Shown here: positions 23,242 through 34,884 of the stretch, one piece after another
How positions within the stretch are numbered: the stretch's first letter is position 1
Layout: the number at the start of each line of letters is the position of its first letter
Assembly: GCA_963693085.1 (NCBI GenBank)
Contig: OY856410.1
Location: 885,237,335-885,301,334, forward strand
Direction: 5' to 3'
DNA: 64,000 bases
From: Alisma plantago-aquatica
Taxonomy: Eukaryota; Streptophyta; Magnoliopsida; Alismatales; Alismataceae
Translations under genes and position numbers: made by a program
The notes under the pieces: generated by a model
The model's database searches: none
Told to the model about the DNA's origin: nothing
What the model saw: only the letters and a program-made list of their open reading frames with translations

Positions 23242-26200
23242 TAATGGAGGAAATGCAATTGGAGTGAACCGCAATAATTTTGTAAACTATCTTGGGGTTG
23301 TCACTCAAAGCCATTGTGGTGTTAAGTATGATAATTGGCATAAAGTTCCTCAGGCAAAGAAAGACATGATATGGAAGGATTTATGTGTGAGTTATTATTA
23401 TTTGCAATTCTATTTTGTAGATTACAAATTCTATTATTTGCAATTCTATTTTTGGATACTAGTTAATAGCAATTCTATTTTACAGAATCGGTTTGCATTG
23501 GATGAGAAGCTGTATCGTAAAAGCGTGATGCAACACGCTGGAAAGATGCTAAGGAACTATAGGACAAATCTCAACAAAGAATACATAAAATATGGTGATA
23601 AGAAGAAGAAGTTAGCCCTTGACCAGTGGAACTTCTTGGACAAAGAAGATTGGGACACATTTGTTGCTTTAAGAAAATCTAAAGAATTCAAGGTATTAGG
23701 CGTCACTCCCAATTTAATTAATATACGTTCTATTCACCTATTCAAGATTAACATTTAGTGCTACTAACCAAATCATTAATGTGCATACTAACTAGGCCCT
23801 CACTGAGGCGCAAAAAGCAAGACGTGCACTGAATGTGCATGACCACACTATGGGTCCAAAGGGCTATGCAAGCATTCGCCAAAGACTACATGCAGAGTCT
23901 ACTGATACTCAGGAGTCCTCTACTACATGTGCCACACCCATGCCTCGCCATGATGTCTGGATAGCTGGGAGGCAAAACAAGAAGGGTGAAATAAAGAAGC
24001 CCGTAACTGCTGAGGCGGCTGCGAAAATAGTAAAATACAACTCTTAGAGCAATCGTTTGAATATTGATTATTTGTGGTGTTAACTTACCAATTTCTATTG
24101 ATGGTGATTAGTGGGAGGAAACAAGGCACGTTCATCCCTCAGGGCACAAGGGATGAATTGACAGTTGCTCTGGGTAACCCAGAGCATCCTGGACGTGTTA
24201 GGGGTGCAGGCACTGGTGTGGGCATCAAAGCATTCTTTGGGCCATCCCAGCGCAAACCCAGAGTGGGACTTTCACAAGAAGAGGTAACCTATTCTTTTTT
24301 TAGAATGTTACTGCAAAAGGGAATTCAATAATAAGAAGCTAATGTTTCTTTTATCCATGTATAGGAGAATAAGAGAGTCGAGGATATAGTTGCTAAGAAG
24401 GTCAATGATATAGTTGCTGAGAAGGTCAAGGAATAAATGGTGTGGTGGCAGGCATCTCAGGCTTCCAATCAGCCTATGGCGACCCACTCTTCTCCTGATG
24501 CACAGACTGCGAGTAATCCTGTAGACCCACCGCCTAACACGTATGTTGTAAGTATTATTTATGACATTGTAGCTAGTCTTTTCAAGATGATATGTTTTCA
24601 AGATGATATGTATATATGTATAATATTCTTTACGTAAATTTGCAGGCGTTGAAGCCATGCCGCTTAAGAATGCAAGACTATGTTGTTGCAGAGGCACATG
24701 CATACCCGTCCCTTCCTGAGGCAACATTTCATGAGACTCCAATGCCACAGGGCTACGTTCATGTGAGCTCGATACATGTATTACCCGATTGGAGGGAAGC
24801 TACATTGCCATATGCCCACCCGAATATTGATACACTTGCTGAGGCAGAAGGCAGGGTGATATTGTGGCCCAAAGCAGATGTCTTCTACACTACTGAAATT
24901 GTAAGATAAATTTACATTACTTTAAATTGTTAATGTGTATATATGAGGTCAATTGATATAAAATTATATATACAGGTTAAAAAGAAGACACCCGGAGCAC
25001 CTAGGCCTCCACCTCCACTTCCTGCATTACCAAGTTGGGTTCCAACTGACCTAAAATACCTGTTAGGTCCTTCTTGTAGGGGAATGGCATGTTGTCTACG
25101 GGCACATAATATACATTTCCCTATAATTATTTCTTTAGAAGCGAATTATGCAGGTCAATCCTACGAAAGCTCTTTATTTATACAAGATATTATTGAGCTG
25201 TTTATATATGATTGGCTGAATACATCAATGATAGAGACATGGATAATGTGAGATCTTATTTATACATCCATATACCTTGTGTAAGATCCGGTGTTGTGGT
25301 TTCTTATATATTAATGCATACGTAATACATGTTTTGCAGCTATTTAGTCAAAAATCAATGTAAACAATTTGCATTTGACCATGTGGGATTTTTGATTCCA
25401 TCATTGATTAGTATGGTAGCTAAAGACCCTGATAGTGTTCAACAATATTGTATAGATGCTTTTACAATTTTCGATCAACAAAAGAATACGATAATAATAG
25501 TTCCATTCAATGTCAAGTAAGTTTACTTTACTTATAATTTGGACTTAAGAAAATTACATTTTTATTGTAGATTTTGAGTTATTAATTTTTAACTTTTTTT
25601 TACCTCTAGCGGTAGGCATTGGGAGTTACTAGTTATTCTCCCCGGGACGTTCACTGTTTATTATCTAGATCCTACGGGGAGTACATTGAATACTAAAATT
25701 AGACACGTAATGAGATTGCCATTATTCTAGTGAGAAATATTTCATTTTTATATCCGTTAACATATGTTATTACATTACTATTTAATTATGCAATTTACGG
25801 TGTTACAACAACATGTAGGGGTTTAGATGCATTCAAAAAGGCTGGAGGAAAGGTCTCAAGGAAAAAGAACCAGCCAATAATTTGGGAGAACGTAAAAGTA
25901 AGTTCCCGACTCCAATGTATATATTATTTATGTGAACTGTGCTTAGTTGTATTTTTTAATATTTTGTATGTTTCAATTTATAGTGCGCTACACAAGACAA
26001 CGACTGGGCATGCACATACTATGTGATGCAATTTATGCAGATGATTATCCAATATGTCACATTGGACATCGATACCATACATGAGGTATTATATATAGTC
26101 TCATTAGTTAGTATGAAATATATCAATCTTATTTTTATATTATTACTTATATATATACATCATTCTCTTTGAAGGTGTTTAAAACTGACCACACTATAGG

Positions 26201-26333
26201 TAAACGCTTAAAAGATGTACATGCTCCATATACGATGGAAGTATTAAATGAAGTAAGAGAAGAATGGGCAAGAGCTATACAAGCAGTGGCGATTGTAAGA
26301 TATAATTGGGATGCTGATAGCGATGTTGAATGA
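23200..26333 (+). CDS. Second CACTA gene: transposase_24-like protein with C-terminal Ulp1-like (C48) peptidase, multi-exon
   Basis: Start uncertain; homology begins near RLVVEFDNGGNAIG and YDNWHKVPQAKKDMIW. Introns read from the sequence: 23387-23485 and 23693-23795, both GT...AG, joining WKDLC to NRFALDEKLY and SKEFK to ALTEAQKARRAL. Later blocks: GYASIRQRLHAES, DVWIAGRQNKKGE, ELTVALGNPEHPGRVRGAGT (about 24143-24202), MQDYVVAEAHAYPSL, then a proline-rich linker. The C-terminal part matches Ulp1-like cysteine peptidases: RHWELLVI (His), YYLDPTG (Asp, about 25663), TQDNDWACTYYVMQFM (Gln and Cys, about 25990), ending VRYNWDADSDVE and TGA at 26331-26333. The catalytic His, Asp, Gln and Cys are all present. 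No stop was seen in the exons I read, but not every junction is certain. In CACTA elements this position holds the TNPA-like accessory gene; the peptidase could process SUMO-like substrates, which is inference. Confidence 0.7.
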
Positions 26334-26611
26334 TATTTTGTAAATGAATATTTCTGAATGTTTATACATGTCTAAATGTTTCTACATGTATTTGAATGTT
26401 TCTACATGTGTGAATGTGAGAATTGAATTGATGTCTGAATGTATCTAGTTGTGTGAAAAGTATATTTGTTGATTTTGCAGGTTTGTGGCCTGTTTGTTGG
26501 CTGATATCAATGGATGTCGTAAACCTGTAGTTCAGAAAACTGAATTGTAGGTTCTCATCCTGCTGACCAGCCACAGAAGGCCTGCAAACTGATAAGAAAA
26601 AAAAATAAAAC

Positions 26612-27075
26612 ATAGGCGTCGGTTATTTATAGAACACCGTCATCAAAGGCTTACAATTTCGGTTATTGGATAAAAATCGCTGCCTAATATGACAAACAAC
26701 CCGACCGTGCAGGAAAGCATGGCCGTGGCGGAAAACACGTCGGTTATTAGTACAAAACCGACGCCTTTAGTACTAAACACGGCCGTGCAAGGAAACACGG
26801 CCGTGGCGTCTAGGAATATGGCGTCGGTGTTTTAGGTGCAAACTGATGCATATAGTGTCCTAGATGGCGCCCTTTTTGTGGCGTGAAGCCTTTTGGCGTC
26901 GGCTTACTAGTTATTCACCAACGCCTATCGGTGCCCTGCTGGCACGTTTTCAGTGGCGCGAAGCCTTTTGGCGTCGGTTATAAAACTGACGCCAAAGAGT
27001 CCGACCTTTAGTGGCACCCACATAGGCATCGCTTGAGAACCGTCACTAAAAGGGCATAAACAACCGATGCCAAAG
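26612..27075. repeat. Right subterminal inverted-pair motifs of the CACTA element
   Basis: GGCGTCGGTTA-like and its inverse recur about a dozen times, e.g. 'acgtcggttattagtacaaa' followed by accgacgcc (about 26739) and 'ggcgtcggttataaaactga' followed by cgcc (about 26970). They mirror the left end, as expected for transposase-binding sites. Confidence 0.85.
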
Positions 27076-27096
27076 ACATGTTCTGTAGTAGTGGTT

Positions 27097-28514
27097 GTAC
27101 CCTCTTTTCCCACCTATCCATCTACTCTACTAGCCCTAAATGTGAGATATAAGTAGCTAGTTCATTTCTTCATATGCACTTAGTAAGGAGCATGTTAAGT
27201 GGATGCATGGGGGTAATAGAAGGTAAAATACCCTTGTCCTACACCCCATAGCACCCCTTATCACTAGGTGTATTAGGATAATCACTCCTAGAAGTCTAAA
27301 ATTTGGTAATCTTGATTGGATTCTACCTATTTCTTTGTCAATTGAGCCTCATACGGTTGGATAGAGTGTGATAGGGACCAGTTCTCCTATAGACACCAGA
27401 AGAATAGGATTATCTATCCTCATTGTCCTTTGTTGTTTGGTTTTGTAGCATATTTGGTTGCATGTGTTTGCATGATATGACCCTATCTAGGTTGATAGTC
27501 ACATTACCCCCAGAATGACCCGATTTCATAATTAATTATTAAAACACTAATTGATTTCTTACTAGCTAGTGTGAGTATAATAATTTTCCTTCCTTAATTT
27601 CCTAGTCTAGTTTGCATAATTAAGGTTAATTTCTTATTTAATGTTATTTAGCTCTTAGTCTTGCTTTACTAGTTTCTGATTAGGATTGCCCTTGTTGATG
27701 CCGTGTTGATTTCTTATCTTTAGTTTCTTTCTTTAGTGTATATGTTTCCTTATCTTGTTAGTTAGCCTTAATGGTATATGGTTTATCTAGGTTAAATTCT
27801 TGCATTTCCTTATTGCATGTTTCATCCTAGTCTAACTCAAATCCAAGTTTAAACCCTTGATATCATATAGTTTGCATTAGGAATGTAGTCAAAACAAACC
27901 TAGCTCTAGGGGCCCCATCTATCCCCATGGACCGACCCCCAAATTACAACATGCTCTATACTACATCTCGAGCCATTTGCTTTTGTATCTATTATCAAGA
28001 CTATTACCAAATTGGGAAATATATATACTTTGCTAGCTCGGTGATTTATGGGGAACATCAATAGAGTGTTCCAAACAATGAGTAGGGACATGTACACTCT
28101 CGACATTAGTGAATAGGTTCCTCTATGGGCTCTTCAGTAGATCTCATGTCTTGCAATAGGGTTGCCCTCCTCTTCACGTGTGTAATGAAGTATCTTTTGA
28201 TGCTACCGAATGAAGGCAACCTCCTCCAATCTTTATCCTCCTTTAAGGTCAAAAGACACCAGAGTCCTATTTCACCTCACATTCACTGATGAAGTTAGGC
28301 ATCTTCATCTCTAAAGTTGTGCCACCACTATGCATCAGTCTCTACAACACCATCGACTTCAGTAAGACCCTTTTATTATTTAAATATCTAGAATTTCCCT
28401 TTGTCCAAAAACTTCCAAACCTATCTTAACAAGCTACACTCTATGATCAACTACCATCCTACATATTGTAACTCCTTCACTATATGTGATCTCCTTATCT
28501 TCTCCAATATAAAA
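27097..28514. other. Unassigned intergenic DNA
   Basis: AT-rich, no credible frame or terminal repeats. The final bases taaaa (28510-28514) are the target duplication of the next element. Without that element, this stretch joins directly to 38183 onward. Confidence 0.5.
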
Positions 28515-31500
28515 TGTGACACCCCGATCTCACAATTTCCTCAAATCATGAGATTAGGGCGTAAGATAGGATTTATATGAAACACAAAGAACACCCTTAA
28601 CTTTTTCTTTTCTGTTAAACTCTTGTTTCATCGCATTGAACCACATATCATCTTAACAAAGGATTCTGAACATTTCTTCTACTAATCAGACTTTAATAGT
28701 AAAGATACATGTATAAGCATTCACGATGTCTTTCACACATTATGCACATGAAACTTGTAATTAGCATACATATCAAAGAGGAACAATATTACACATTGTA
28801 ATTACAACTCTCTCTCTTAACTCTTACTGAGGATCTAGAGTGACAAGGACCGACTGACTCAACTAATCTCATACTTGACTCCTGTGGCAGATCTACTCTG
28901 ACGCTCTGATCATCTTCAAGTCCACGCGATTAACCCTAAAAATGTTTGAGTAGAGGGGTGAGCCTACTCGCTCAGTGAATGAGTACTTCATGGAAACAGA
29001 CTAATGCACTAAGGTGATTACAGATATGATTTGAATAAACGATATGAAATTTAACAACAATAAATACTACACTGAGCAGTTCTAAAACAATATACTTGAA
29101 ATAACAAAGAATGTAAATATTGCATCCAAAGAATAACTACAAGAAGACTACGCTTCTAGTCTTCCTTAACTATTTCATTTATAAAGAACTCTGTGAACCT
29201 ATATGATCATATTTTAGATTATGCCCTAAACATATGCAGTGTACTCTGCATATGAAGATCCGTAACAAATTCATGCTACGATCCCACCGTACAAGACTTA
29301 GCGACACACCCGGGAAGTGCTAAGTCTGACTACTCATCCTGGTCTGCACAGGACACAGGCTCTACGGCCTCATCACACATCCACGTGTGCTGCACAACCA
29401 CGTGTGCTCTCGACTCCTCCTTAAACCTGAGTACACCGGCGGAGAGTCACAGGGTTACCTTCGCGACACAAGCACGAATGGTGTTAGATAACCGTGTTTT
29501 CTTTTGTTATCACAGTGCCATCGTGACACAAGCACGATTGTTGTTAGACACTGCCTCTCTCTTTCCTCATTTGTCCGCGACACAAGCATGGATGATGTTG
29601 CAACACGAGTTTCACCCCAAAGTTGCAGACCCGTCTAAGGGGTTCTACGGTGTTAGGGCACTTAGGTCTATACTTGATTAACATGTAAATATCTTAGCTC
29701 ATGTATTCAACATATACCATGTCTCAGTAACATCCCTTTCTAGGGCATGTCATATCTCATCACCTGCAATTTACGAGATATGTATTGAAATATAAGAAGC
29801 CCTGCAGTAGGTAAATATCATTTCAAGGAGAACAAGTATATAAAGTTAAATGCACTAGAAACATACAATTTAACAATTAAGTATCACCACATCTCCTATC
29901 GAGACCTTTCATATTACCATAGCATGATTCATTGAACACCCTATCCTTAGGGTTTCATTTACCTTATTCATTCATCACATGCCAACACCCTACTCTTAGG
30001 GTTGCGTTTGCCTCATTCACCTTTTCATTTACCTCATTCACTTGTCACATGGCTCTCATAAGGATTTCATAGGATATAAGCATTCACTAAATAAAGATTG
30101 TTTCCAACAAATCGTATGCAATCAATATAGACATGAAACCATGGAAATTTAACTAAATTTAGGTTTTCCATATCATCACTGCGGTATCATGTATCCAGAA
30201 TAAGATTCAATTAAGATAACCCACGAGGTACATCCTAACCACTTATAGGATTACTAGTCCTTTTCAATAAGGTTGAAACTCTAGCGATATCTCAATTAGG
30301 TCAAACCCTAATTACATCATTCGATATAAATCTAAAAGCATCCTTACTAGGAAGTGTTGTATACGTATCTGATATGAATCTACCATTTAGGAGTCATTCA
30401 AACAGAGAAGGAATCCATATAATATCAATTTACAATAACTTAAATCAAATGGACATTTCAGGATTTAGAATTCACATGCTAAGCATTTAGGGATTTGGAT
30501 GTTATAATCAAATTCGTGCATTAGAATGTTTGAAGGAAGAACCCACTCACTATAAGGTGTGAAAACACCTCACAACTGCAGCTCAACTCAGGGAATCTCA
30601 AATTCCTATCAAATCCCTAGCAATTCTCCCAATTCTTCTTCCATTCAACTCGGAAACCTTGAAAAAGAGGGATTATGAAGAAAGGGTGAGGAAAGAGGGA
30701 ATTTCGACATCATCTTGGATAAAATCAGAGCATGGACGGAATCTAGACATAAGAGAGAAGATCCACCATAAAAGTCTATGCAAAGGATCCGAACTTACTT
30801 GATTTCACCACTCTTGGGACCGCAGAACCCTAATTCAGCAATTCCCCCACTTTCTTCACTCAAGCCCTAACTCCCCCTCTCTCTCTAAATTTTCGTTTCT
30901 CTGGAATGAATGACGAAGAATGAGAGCTGCTTGTGTGTGTGGTCGTTCATATAAGTCAATTGAGCTGCTTGGGTCAATTGCATATTGACCCAACACTTAA
31001 CTTTAATTATATTGGCTGAATGTTCAGTTATACAAAAGTTACTGTAATTCGTTTATTTCAGAGATCAAACATTCTCCAACAATTATGGTAATTTAGTAAG
31101 TTGTTTATAATTGATCTATAAAGCTTCATTTAAAATTTTAGATCATTTGGAGTTACCAATAAATAATTAAAAATAGAACAGTGCACTGCTATATTGCAGT
31201 CTGCAGAATATATTCGGCCGAGTTTGTCCTGCACAAACTCGACCGACACCCTTACTGTAGGGATTCAAAAGTCATCCAAAAATTATTCCAATTTAACAGA
31301 GTGTCTAAAACTGTGTTTTTCAAGCACAGTTAAAATTTGAGATCAATTGGATATACCAATAAAAAGATAAAATTCAATTACCACACTGCTGTATAATTCT
31401 GGAAATGTGATCGGTCGAGTTTGAAACTCGGCCGATGAACATGTCAGAGCATTCTTTAAAAATTCTCATATTTTCCAATGTTGTTCACATTTTATATATC

Positions 31501-31809
31501 CAAATCATATCCAAATTTGAAGTAAATCAGAGTTACACATAAAATACTAAAAATCATTTAGTGAGACATTCTACTTATCAAATTCTGTATTCATGCATCA
31601 TTAAAACCCTATTTTGGGCCGATTAGGGTTTATGTTTCTCAAACCCTAATTCTCAAGACAAAAGAATATTTAGACTTCTTATCATAATTAAAACATCCTA
31701 ATTGTGTTATCGTCATTAATTAGATTTCAAGAATGATTATTCCAATTAATCTTTGCAATTGTCTAGGTAAACCCTAGTTTACCAATTAAGCTCAAATGGG
31801 GTCGTAACA
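28515..31809 (-). repeat. 3' LTR of the non-coding element
   Basis: 3,295 bp, matching 34885-38177 with only scattered substitutions (about 1% by eye), so the insertion is comparatively recent. A 98-codon + frame (29385-29681) recurs at the same place in the other LTR and spans three degenerate 'cgacacaagcacgaatg' repeats; it is not taken as a gene. Two inverted motif pairs lie at 31212-31246 and 31410-31436. Confidence 0.93.
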
Positions 31810-31825
31810 ACTCTCCCCCCCTTAG
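31810..31825 (-). other. Polypurine tract of the non-coding element
   Basis: Read on -, CTAAGGGGGGGAGAGT directly precedes the 3' LTR (TGTTACGACC). It is the primer site for plus-strand synthesis. Confidence 0.85.
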
Positions 31826-34800
31826 AATGTTTCGTCCTCGAAACATAATCCTACAAGAAAGATACATTCAAGGTTATTCTAAGCTTCTAAAACCTTCCAT
31901 GTCATTATACTCTTGTATTTCATACCTGAATGTAGTTTTCAACATTAGATCTTTTAATTCTTTACTAAATCACAACATATTCAAATAGTTCTAAATGATA
32001 TCAAGCAAATTCTTTATGCCACAGCCAAACATAGAATGCAAAGATAAACCACCACGCTTTCACTGTGCAACTCTGATACTCTGATACAACTATCTCAACT
32101 TATGCTGCTCAGAGAGTTCTATTGTTCTGTATCACCTTTAAGTGACAAAAGCAAGTTCACCATACTGTTTTAAACTTTAATCAAGTGCTATTCAAATAGC
32201 AAAATAGTCTTGAATTAAAAGACTAGATTCAACAATCAATTGCACAATACTACTCTTGGCATCCTCATTTGGTCATGGATGCATGAGGTGAAGCATTACC
32301 ACCTCATTCCATACTATCCTGTTTCGATCCTGGGATTTGTGGGTTATGGGCCCACACACAATTCAAAGTGTAACCATCACATTATATCATTATAGGGTTT
32401 CAACCACAGTAATAAGGTAATCCACAATTGTATCCGTCATTCAAGCATTAATCATACTCAATTATCATCACTCAGTTATATTAGAGCTAGGTATAACAAG
32501 CGACACCTCATTAGGGTTACTTGTCCAAACAATCTGATTATCATCCCTTTCTATTAATATGAGTGAATAGGTATAACTACCTTATTCAGGATATCACTCC
32601 ATGTCTTCCGTCATCATCCAAACCGTATCACCATATCACAAATACACAATAGTAAGATGCATATCAGGTATGAATTACTTCAACTATCATACGCCTTTAA
32701 TTTAACATATAGCTTGCACAAATATACTGAAATCATATGTAGAACCAACTTCATACCTTAATATGCCTTCAACAAATCATACATGTAAAAACAAATTCAC
32801 ATATTACACAAAGTTAGTGTTTTCCCATATCTCTCTGCTCATTCATTACTTCTTTACTTTTTTCTACCTATCCTTTTCATATGATTATATACAATAAACA
32901 TCATTAGCATTGAAGCATTTAAGATAGGAATAGATTATTCATCATTCTTGCTATCACATAAGAATTTATTTCTTATCGCACTTCATCATACTGTATATCA
33001 CTATTACATTCACTAGATGACCCTACCAAGGTAGTTATGCATCATATATGATTCATTTTCTCTTATCATTTCATTCCCACCTTGCTCTCATTAAGGAATA
33101 TATGAAAGAGAAGATGATTTTAAGACTTGGAATACTTGTATTCAAACATTCCCTTAATACATTATCGTATGTAGATTTACTTAGTTATCAACAGAGATAT
33201 TTGATTAATTAGCACCTGCCTGAATCTCACAACCTCTTTATATTATAATTTCTCCATCATATTTCAAACCCTATCTTATGTTCCATAGTCCTCTTACCAT
33301 ATACTACTCTTTAACCAGTCATCTTTAATTCTAAATTTTTCTCTTATGACCATGTTGCTTATTCATATGTATGGTCATGTATACCATGTTGCACATATTT
33401 CCTCCTTTATCTTTATACTATTGCGAAGTTAACGTTCTAAATTAATAGCCCTTCTATTAGTTTTTCCTCATGTTGAATACATTACATATTCTTCATTTTT
33501 TTTTTAAATCAAGTGGATCATGCATGGGTCAAACATAGTTTCTCTTTCAATCAAGTTTTTCTCTTCTGAATACAGTCCACCTTTATATGACTTATTCATT
33601 CATTAAACTACACCTATGTTCTTTGCTTAGAAACTAGTTTGTTGTTCTAGTCTTATGAATTACATGTTCATACGATCCTTTTTACTTTTATGGACCTATT
33701 GAAAGCTCACTCTATTCTTCTACTTAGCCTTTGCTTTAGAGTTCATAAAAGCATTATACGCTATTATATGATTCATTCTTCATGATTGATTCTTGTTATC
33801 TTGAACCATACATACATACATTTCACATATCTTTTCTATATTTCATATGTATAGTTCATATAATATTAATCAATAAGCTGATTATGAACTTCATATCATG
33901 TTCTATTATTCCCAATTAAGGGTTTCACCTTTGAGACCCCAAAGTTAAACCTCAGATATCAGTTTCAACTAATTCTTAGTTGTTCTGATCTTGCCCATAT
34001 GTTTCAACATCTTACTGTATGTACATTCTTACTCTGATGTGGGTCTAATTATCCAGAGTCTATTCTTATTATTAATAGGAGTCATTAGATCCCAGTATCG
34101 CATCCTGCCAGCCGGACCAGGCCAAACCTGAAGTCCTGAAGCCCAGAACTACAAAGGATTACATTCTTCCTGAACTGCCACTCACAGCTCAGAAACTCGG
34201 CCGATTGGTCAGAAACTCGGCCGATTGCTTCACAACTCGGCCGATCTGCTTGAAACTCGGCCGATCAACTTGCCGTTTGATTTCCTGAAAAAGGAAACTC
34301 GGCCGAATTACATACAACTCGGCCGAATCGCGTACAGACTGAAAACCTAAACAGACCTGCTGATGTCAATTTCACTCGAATCAGCGGGCAAAACTATAGA
34401 AACAAAAGCTCATTCAAAGGTCAATTCTAGTCTACTTGTTACAAAGAGTGAAATCAATAAATGCTACAATTGCATAGTGTACAACAGATATTAAAGACCC
34501 ATATTTCAAGGTATTGAATATTGCAATTCAAACATATAAGAGCATTTCTATACATTTCCAACAAAAACAACATTATGAAATGTAAGTTCTATCTCCTTTT
34601 ACATTTATGCTCTTAATTCTTGTTTCTTTTCTCATTTTCTAACCCTAACATTTCTAGGGTTCCTCTCTAGCCCATTCTTCCACTTATACCTGGCCAGGGT
34701 ATACGTGAGAGAATAGACAGAGTAGCTTATACTGGCTGATCCAAGTACTCAGATATCGGGTCAGGATATCCAAATACTCAAATCCCCAAAGCTAACATCA

Positions 34801-34860
34801 AACATCTCCTATCTGCCACACATAGGACTCTAACTTACTAACTTAATGGTCCTTGACAAC
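31826..34860 (-). other. Non-coding interior of the LARD-like element
   Basis: AT-rich with no frame longer than about 60 codons and no retroviral motif. It includes a cluster of six AACTCGGCCGAT copies at 34195-34325, close to the primer-binding site. Confidence 0.85.
34195..34325. repeat. Cluster of six AACTCGGCCGA(T/A) motifs
   Basis: Six direct copies within 130 bp, four reading AAACTCGGCCGAT-like and two ending GAA. The same core in both orientations forms hairpins in the LTRs (31410-31436 and about 37779) and in the Copia LTR near 9988-10200. Confidence 0.9.
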
Positions 34861-34884
34861 TCACCCTAAGCTCTGATACCAAGC
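34861..34884 (-). other. Primer-binding site, tRNA-iMet
   Basis: Read on -, TGGTATCAGAGCTTAGGGTG (34862-34881) is complementary to the 3' end of initiator methionine tRNA and sits three bases inside the 5' LTR (34885-38177). Confidence 0.92.

Larger units (their letters stand above)
18273..27093 (+). mobile_element. CACTA (En/Spm) DNA transposon, 8.8 kb
   Basis: The left end reads CACTACTACAGAA and the right end is its exact inverse (13-bp terminal inverted repeats). Both ends are flanked by the 3-bp duplication GTT (18270-18272 and 27094-27096), which is the CACTA hallmark. Order inside: subterminal inverted-pair motifs, a GC-rich leader-like island, two tandem units each containing a large palindrome, a TNP2-type transposase pseudogene, a second multi-exon gene with a Ulp1-like peptidase end, and subterminal motifs again. 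The ends look competent for mobilisation, but its own transposase is broken, so movement would need another element's enzyme. Confidence 0.92.

Noticed and set aside
24308..24748. 146-codon reverse frame in the CACTA element
   Set aside because: It overlaps exons and introns of the + strand gene and has no motif.
29385..29681. 98-codon frame, repeated at 35753-36049
   Set aside because: It is part of the LTR, so the repetition reflects the LTR pair, not a gene family. It spans degenerate short repeats and has no motif.
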